Of a stretch of 64,000 nucleotides of DNA, positions 57,598 to 64,000 are shown one piece after another. The translations under genes were made by a program, and so were the position numbers. Source of the DNA: Thuidium tamariscinum (taxonomy: Eukaryota; Streptophyta; Bryopsida; Hypnales; Thuidiaceae); contig OX344753.2 of the NCBI GenBank assembly GCA_947034885.2, positions 9,858,001 through 9,922,000 on the forward strand, in the 5' to 3' direction. Each line of letters starts with the position of its first letter. Position 1 is the first letter of the stretch. Under the pieces are notes generated by a model. That model was given only the letters and a program-made list of their open reading frames with translations, had not been told where the DNA came from and searched no databases.

Positions 57598-60500
57598 TGG
57601 TCAACTCTGGTTGACCAGATCAGACCTGCCCTTCCTTGCTCCCCTTTCCTCACCTAGTTCTGGGCTTGCTTAATTTGCTCTGGACTTGGAATTCTCACTC
57701 AGTTTGGGAGTTTTGGTTTTTTTTCTCTCTAATTCTCACACTCTCTGGCTTCCTTCTAGTTTGAGAAACTAATCTAAATTAATTCCTACACTCAAGCTCA
57801 GACTTAGTCCTCATATCTTCTCCTAAAAGTCACACCAGGTGGTACAATTTTCCCAAAAAATGCAAATCGGGATCCCTTGGGGTATCACCCCATGTGGTTT
57901 TGTATAAAACCAGTGTATGTGATGTCAAGTTAACATAACCAGTCTATACATGCTGGTTGTTAACCAACCATCTATACTCAGTGCCGACTATTGGCAATGC
58001 CGGCTGGCTGGACAGTGCCGCTGCGATACAGTGCTGGCTGGTGGCCGGGCCGGTACTGGCTGCTCGCCTGGCTGGGCTGGGCTGGCTGCTCCGCGGTGAA
58101 ATTTTGGTCTTTCTAAAACTCGGCAGTTGTTAGCCACGGGTATCACAAACTTTGGGGTCTCTTAAAGGGAACCTTTTACAAAATACCAAATTGAAATTTC
58201 AGTATAAGTAAGTTCAAAGCTCCGCCGTCTGGGTGTTTCAAGCCCGAATTTTGGAGCAAATCTAATAAAAAAGACAAAAAGCCCCTAGAAATTTGGCGAT
58301 AGCTTCGCCATTTCAAGGTGTGGACCTCAAATTCTAGGATGATTCTGCCAGAACTCTGCTTACTCTAAGAGCCAAAAAGAAGTGTGGATCCTACCCAACT
58401 TCCTTGTCACAAAAAAAGACCCAAATCACCCGTTTAAGCTTAGGGGGATCCTCGATAAGCCAATCCAGGCTGTGAATCCCTTGTCAAAAGACTTAAATCG
58501 AATGGTCTCAGTATCAATCTTCAAAATAGAATACTAGTGGAAACTCAAGTGTGTCAAAGAACAAGAGTGGAAGACCCCAAACTTTGCAAGGTGATCACTT
58601 GAGAAAATGATAGAGATGATAGAATAGATGCAAGTGGTATGAGAGAGTTTTCGAAAGAGGTTTGATAAAAAAGAGTTTTTTGGAAGTGAAATAAGAGACT
58701 TTCAAAAGAGGTTTCCAAAAATGAAATAGAGGGTTTTGAAATGAGGGGAGGGGGAGGCCTTTTATACATTTCCAAGGCCTCCTCCCCCCTCAAGTTACGA
58801 ATAAAACTAACTAAGAAAAAACCAAAGTAACGAACTAAAAATCTACCCTATTGCTGTAGCAATTCTAACTTTTGGAGAAATGGTTCGATCGCCAAACGGA
58901 CAGCGCCATTAGCTCCAGAAGACCCAAATTATTCGAAGGGAAACCCTACCGCTTACTCTCGGAGCCCAAATGCGCTCCAAAGCTAACATTCACGAACTGG
59001 TAAAAAGGGTGGAAAATCTATCTTTTGGAATCGATTTTTTCCAAAGGTTTTGACTAGCCCGGGTTGTCGAGAAGGTCCAAGAATGTTGGAAAAGAGTCTA
59101 AGTTGACCCGAATCGGACTCCGTATGCTCCCCGTGTGCCGGTCAACTCGCAAGAGTTTTGGTAAAACCATCAAAACTTGTCTACGCTGCCAGTTCTGGTA
59201 CTTGTTGATGTCAGAATGTCTTGAAATTTGGCGGGACGCTTATTTAGGCTAAAACACACTATCCTAATTTTTAGTGGGATTTTACCATCACTGTGGAATT
59301 TTCTATGAATTTCCAATTGCCGGTAAAAGCGGTTGACTTCCCATGGAGTCATTTTCGTAATCCAGAAAATTACGAAACTTTGAGGGGATCTTCTAGGAGG
59401 CCCCCAAATGACAATTGCAAAGTTTTGCTAAAACCCTACACTGTCTAATCAGAGTAGAAATTGCAATGTGGCGGAATTAATTCCTCCGAGGAAGAATCAT
59501 TCTCGTACAAGGGAATCTTTCCCAGTTGGCTTCGCCGTGACACCCGTAGGAGACTGTCGGACTCCCGTGGTGCTAGTGCAATCTTCTGTGAATTGCGTAA
59601 TATCGTGTCTGGTCTTGTGATAAGTTGTAGAAATTGGCTCTAAGGAGTCTTTAAGGCACTCCGAAATAATTAGACCCAATTTTCCATCATTGGCAGGAAT
59701 TGCATCAATCCTACTGTGAGCACTCTTTTTAGTTGATTTTACCCCATAATAACCCTAAATATGAGCAATAAGCGAAAAAAAGAAAAATCCAAGGCCTGAG
59801 TGACAATGACGGGGCTCACACCAGGCACCTCGCGTGTTCCCTAAGCGCGCTCCTCTCTACCCGACAACATTAGGGTCCAGCTTCTTTAGCACGTCGTCCA
59901 ATGTCGGTGGATGAGACCTTGGCTACGTGCTCATTGTGAAAGCGAAGACGGAACTTTCTGAGGGAGTGAGAAATTTTTGCGCTTGAAGAGTTTGGTATGC
60001 TATCTACTATAATTACCATGTTAGCTGATGTTTCATAAGATAGATCTCGTATACTACAGGTAGTGGAATCCTAAACAGAAGACGAATAAGGAGATACAAA
60101 ACAACAATAGAGGATGTTTTGTGTAGGGTTTGAATGTAATGATTTCTTTAGAAATGAGTGTTAACGCATGTACAATAATGTCAATTGATTTAAGCCACTA
60201 TTTCAATGTAAGATGACATGAGAGCTTGCAAATTTTTCCTTCATTGCAGACTTCCATTTGAAAAACAACGCATAGCTAAATGTTCAGATGAAGGCAAGTG
60301 TATTTTAGCATGGCTACTACACTTTTTCTCTCATCAAAAAATAAAGTGTATTCAGTAAAAGGGTACAAGAATTCCAACGGTTTATTTCAATAGAAAACTA
60401 TATAGTAACACAACATTGTATGTGGTATGACGACTTTCTCTATTGCTTTGTCTTGTCTTGTTGGATACTTTGCATTGCCTATATAATATTCCCTTGCTTA

Positions 60501-61746
60501 CATTTAAAAAGTTTTCTAAAAGTCTTACCGGTAGAGTATATAATATGAAGCGCTGCAGTTGTGCAGCTGCAGAGTTTGATGCTACTAAACCTACTCACAG
60601 CGATCGTCAATGACGTTCTTCTTCCTTCTCTTGCATGTCCATGTAGATGAAGGTAGTTGTAAATTACACTAGAAGGGAACAAGGGGGGCGCCGAGGTCTT
60701 CTTTGAACATCTAGGCTGGGAGCACACGCTTCACGGTGGGCACTTCAGTTGAGTGATCGGTCATCATTGGAGGCCATTGAGGAAGTGAAGCTGTCACAGC
60801 TACTTCATCAGCATTATCAATTTGTAGGAGCTTGGAATCAGTATGTGTAAGGTCTTCATTTGAAGAATTTCAGCAAGGTTTCTTGGAGGACACAAAAATG
60901 TAAAATAAGGTAAAGCTCAAAGGTGCTGGTGCACGTTGAGAATAGTAGGTTCTAGATGCCAATGGTGATCAACCTTCATATGAGCTTCGAATAACTCAAC
61001 AATTCATCCTTCTTTATCCTACTGTAATTAGAGTAAGTAGATACTAAGGTGCTTAGTTGTTTATTTTGTTACTATGTAATGACCTTCTCTTCTACAACAA
61101 GCAAGACCTAAAGATGATGAGTAGTTCGTTTCATTCCAGTATTTAAAGTTTTCTTCCTTACAGTCTTCACAAATTGGTAAATAAAGATTTCTCTATACCA
61201 CAGTTTGTATTACAATAAAAAAATTCCTTTGAAATGGAGGTTGAATTCATGGTTCCATTAACTAAATGATAGAGACCATTGCAGAGGGAAAATAGAAGAA
61301 GACAACATGGAGTGTTGGTACTCTTTTATTTTATTTTTCTATGTCACGGTATGTGACCATGAGGAGGCTTAGAAGTATTGCTAGAGCACAACTCTTTTGT
61401 TAGAGTAGTTCGAATTCTGTCTACAGTGAAGATAGTATTTGACTACAATTTCTGGTATTTTTTACTTATAGAGGGGTACTGAGCTTGCACTTCTTGTGTT
61501 GGGGTATGGACCCACCTTTGCAACTACTTAACTGTTCTAGAACTTGTGATGTTGTTGTTGCTGAAGAAGACTAATTTCAGCAGATTGAAAACTAGAAGAC
61601 ACTGATGTGTTTGACTGGTTTGTAGCTATAAAGCTGCAAGGAGAGCTTAGAATCTACTTCTAATATCACTGGAAGATGTGTTGTTTGACAAAAAAAATGC
61701 ATGAAGTGTATAGAAAGGTGACTACAACATATGAAAATACTTTGAC
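57598..61746. other. Moderate-GC DNA without a recognised gene
   Basis: A CTGGC/CCGGC-rich patch lies at 57995-58100 (GGCTGGGCTGGGCTGGC). From 58150 to 59800 the sequence is of even, moderate G+C with short frames on both strands, possibly a decayed LTR or other element. On the minus strand 60869-60714 is an open run of 52 codons with protein-like composition (SLPQWPPMMTDHSTEVP) that might belong to the broken gene at 61.7-62.7 kb; surrounding stops occur at chance frequency, so this is weak. Confidence 0.4.
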
Positions 61747-62741
61747 CTATTCATTTCTATTTTGAAATTGTTCTTCCACGATGAACCCATCATTGTCAAT
61801 GTCGCCCTCATATAGGAAGTGCAAAGTCCGTTGGTTTGCACTATGTATTTCTTGGAAAATGTTGGTGTTCGAGTTTGTGCATATAGAAACTGACAATTCA
61901 CCTCTGTTGTATACAGCCGCGGTGACAGATGGCGTTGGGAAAGGAAGCAATGCTATTGGTGGGCGCTCCACTTTTGGAAAAGGATAAACTACCTCTCGAA
62001 TCATCCGGTAGACTTCAGGTACGAAACCATCTTCATCTCCCTCTTCTCTTCTCTTGGTCCACCCTAGAATTCGAGTAGCCCATGAATATAACAACCATCT
62101 AAGCCGTTTAGAACTAGTGTCGCTATGATTGTGTTTGTCATTTCTAAGTTTCAACAAACTCAACAAGTAACTTTCACTGAGACACTCGATGATGTGCCGG
62201 ACTTGCCAGGGTTCTATTCTCTACTTCTGCACCAAGTGCTTGATGATTTCAGTGGCATCACTGATATACCACGGAGGACTAGGGGGAAGACGAGATAGAT
62301 CTAGCTTACTGATTTTTGTACGTAGCATAGTGGTGAGAGAGTCAGGAGTACTGAAGGCTTGCTCTGGGAGAGAAGCAACACTAGAAGGCCGTGGAAATCA
62401 TGAATGTGGCTTGTAGAACTTAGTGGAAGAGGTAGGCATTGCAAATTTAGATGGCCACCTTTGCATTTATTGAAACTAAATTGAAGTTGTTGCGTTTCCA
62501 AGCGATTTGGCTCTCCAAGGTGGTTGTGAACAGTTCATAGCATAGCAACTACCAGATTCAACCGCTATAGATAGGGAAGTTGCCCATTTCTTAGCTATTA
62601 CAATGTACCCACATTGAAAAATATACTTCAGCATTGTTGCGGAAGTGACCATCCCATGTTGCCCTCACTATGAATTATGAGGAGGGCAACGTGGACCTCA
62701 AGACCGTATACATGAATCTAGCAATGTAAATAGGACACCTA
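61747..62741 (-). pseudogene. Unrecognised broken coding sequence
   Basis: The last 157 codons (62217-61747) are fully open and protein-like, for example WQVRHIIECLSESYLLSLLK, LRWLLYSWATRILGWTKRRE and YPFPKVERPPIALLPFPTPS, ending TAG/TAA-bounded at 61747. The same frame can be followed upstream to a possible splice acceptor (TTTTTAG at about 62747-62741) through seven stops: 62700-62698, 62670-62665 (two), 62478-62476, 62469-62467, 62400-62398 and 62223-62221, about half the chance frequency. No domain is recognised. It may be a decayed host gene or an exon of an unknown element ORF. The clean C-terminal part is the only well-supported portion. Confidence 0.45.
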
Positions 62742-63465
62742 AAAATAAATAAAAAGTTGACAATGTTATTTTTTGCTTTGAACAATGCAACACACCAGCA
62801 CAATTGCGTTGAGAAAAAATTGGATGAAAAATGGTCTTGGGATGCTCGGCAGATGAAATTTTAGTCATCCAAAGGACACTGGATGTCTTCCACGTCACTC
62901 AAGGGTTAAATGTTCTATGTTCATCATTAGCTATTCATATGAATGACTAATATGATTCAAATCTTGTACACAAGGACCAGGCCTTTGCAACACAATTTTG
63001 TAATTTTTTGGTCGCATATTCCTAGTATCTTGAATTTAAGAATTTATGGTTTCATAGCTTGAATAAGCCTTATCATTTTCGAAGTTACAGCAAGATACAC
63101 AGAAACAATGATAAAACGTGCAATGAGAATGAAATATTCTTCCTCAAAATGAAAATATGATACAAAGACAGTCACAATCTGTACAATAACAGTGTAAAAT
63201 GAGTACGCATGATTATGCAGGCCCCGTGGAAATGATTGCAGGAGAAAAAAATACAACGGATGGGGACAAAGTATTCGAGAGCAACAAAAAATTCTCTCTG
63301 AAGGTGAAGATATGGATGATTGTACAGGCCCGGAACCGTGAAGCTCTAATCCTAAGTGGATTGGTTTGGATCCGAAAATTACATTTCTATGGAAAGGCAT
63401 TCATTCATCTTTGCAGAGGTATCTATTCACCTTTGCCAATTCAGCCACACTGGACAGGTATCTAT
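62742..63465 (-). other. Downstream flank of the FTR1 gene
   Basis: This includes the presumed 3' untranslated region of the permease gene. A 118-codon minus-strand frame (63400-63044) and the plus-strand frame overlapping the permease are not convincing as genes. Confidence 0.45.
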
Positions 63466-64000
63466 CTACTTCTGGCTCAAGGTCTTGAGATGATCTTGGC
63501 CTTGCCGAACCATAGCAGCAGCATCGGCTTCCGAGACGGCCCGCTTCCGCTTTGCGTAGTTCTTGAGGCCAGGAACCTTGAGACAGGCATTCATGAGCTG
63601 CTTCTTCAGCGGCAGCGAGCCTGTCCGCTCCTCATAGAGCATGCAGATGATGCAGAAGATGATGAAAATCCAGTACACGTTGTACGCGATGACCGAGCCG
63701 TAAGTCGCCGAGTTCTGCCAGCCGAGAATCGCATTGAAGACATCCCACCCGTTGGACGTCTCCGGGTTGCAGCAGTTCACGTGCCAAACGGATTGCGAGA
63801 TGTCGTACGAGCCCGGCCCACTGCCCGTTTCCGCGACGTCGCCTCCCACCTTCAGCGCGAATTTGTGGAACTGGATCTTCCAGACGCCCTTGGAGAACAT
63901 GCCTGCCGCAATCAGGTAGAGAATGCTTGTCGAGGCGATCAGGAAGAGCTGGATTGAGAGGACGTTTCCTCCGCGGTAGATCAAGTAGCCGATGAGTAGA
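63466..64000 (-). CDS. FTR1: FTR1-type high-affinity iron permease, C-terminal part (cut by window edge)
   Basis: The frame is open from the right edge to TAG at 63468-63466, 177 residues without an intron. It carries the late part of the FTR1 family: GYLIYRGGN at a membrane-helix end, the helix IQLFLIASTSILYLIAAGMF, the conserved loop VWHVNCCNPETSNGWDVFNA, LGWQNSATYGSV, a final membrane helix (VYWIFIIFCIICMLYEER) and a hydrophilic cytosolic tail. The iron-binding REGLE motifs lie upstream, outside the window. In fungi and algae FTR1 takes up ferric iron at the plasma membrane together with a multicopper ferroxidase; the partner is not in the window. The sequence is closely fungal or algal in type. 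G+C is higher than in neighbouring DNA. It appears intact as far as visible. Confidence 0.9.
   Translation of the reverse strand, partial: LLIGYLIYRGGNVLSIQLFLIASTSILYLIAAGMFSKGVWKIQFHKFALKVGGDVAETGSGPGSYDISQSVWHVNCCNPETSNGWDVFNAILGWQNSATYGSVIAYNVYWIFIIFCIICMLYEERTGSLPLKKQLMNACLKVPGLKNYAKRKRAVSEADAAAMVRQGQDHLKTLSQK

Noticed and set aside
49312..59760. LTR pair for the Gypsy-like element
   Set aside because: I compared the sequence flanking both coding ends and found no matching long direct repeat, no initiator-Met primer-binding site and no target duplication.
60714..60869. Possible further exon of the broken gene at 61.7-62.7 kb
   Set aside because: The run is only 52 codons and adjoining stops occur at chance frequency; kept only as a remark in the regional entry.
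63199..63957. 252-codon plus-strand open frame
   Set aside because: It is antisense to the clear FTR1 coding sequence and has no recognisable domain.

Overview
The window is nuclear DNA from a land plant, most likely a non-seed plant such as a bryophyte. This rests on two intact spliced plant genes (an HR-like lesion-inducing/DoxX-type membrane protein and SAR1), plant-type CACTA, hAT and Ty3/Gypsy transposons, and at the right edge an FTR1-type iron permease, a family found in fungi, algae and some early plants but not typical of seed plants. The species cannot be fixed from sequence alone. Genes sit in small GC-richer islands (about 4.8-8.5 kb, 21.5-24.6 kb, 63.4-64 kb) in a very AT-rich background filled with decayed repeats.

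Layout. 1-0.9 kb: GC-richer island without a recognisable gene. 0.9-4.8 kb: AT-rich filler. 4.8-8.5 kb: five-exon HRLI gene (+). 8.97-9.64 kb: foldback element. 10.6-19.8 kb: non-autonomous transposons, including a CACTA-ended element with an AAG target duplication, four members of a repeat ending in TTAACCCCTAAAG, and a 740-bp hairpin. 21.5-24.6 kb: GC island and three-exon SAR1 (-). 24.7-36.2 kb: AT-rich DNA with a 242-bp hAT-type MITE carrying a perfect 8-bp target duplication, a 2-kb element with about 500-bp inverted arms, and minisatellites. 36.2-45 kb: tandem repeats, including a GC-rich 93-bp minisatellite, a near-perfect 172-bp tandem repeat and two opposed blocks of a roughly 78-bp satellite. 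45-49 kb: C-terminal part of a hAT transposase with an in-frame TAG, followed by an array of GTCCGCC heptamers. 49.3-55.8 kb: decayed Ty3/Gypsy-like element (-) with an extra long unknown ORF ahead of gag, a gag-protease frame crossed by six stops but no frameshift, a short RT-like motif, and a Pro/Glu/Thr-rich 3' ORF. 57-62 kb: mixed non-coding DNA. 61.7-62.7 kb: unrecognised broken ORF (-). 63.5-64 kb: 3' end of the FTR1 gene (-).

The three host genes are unrelated (membrane protein, COPII secretion, iron uptake) and show no operon-like link. Most of the novelty lies in the mobile elements: the ORF upstream of gag, the stop-without-frameshift decay, and the GTCCGC-motif arrays shared between the minisatellite and the hAT surroundings. 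Exon coordinates were derived by hand from splice sites and family alignment from memory; repeat boundaries are by eye and may be off by some bases.
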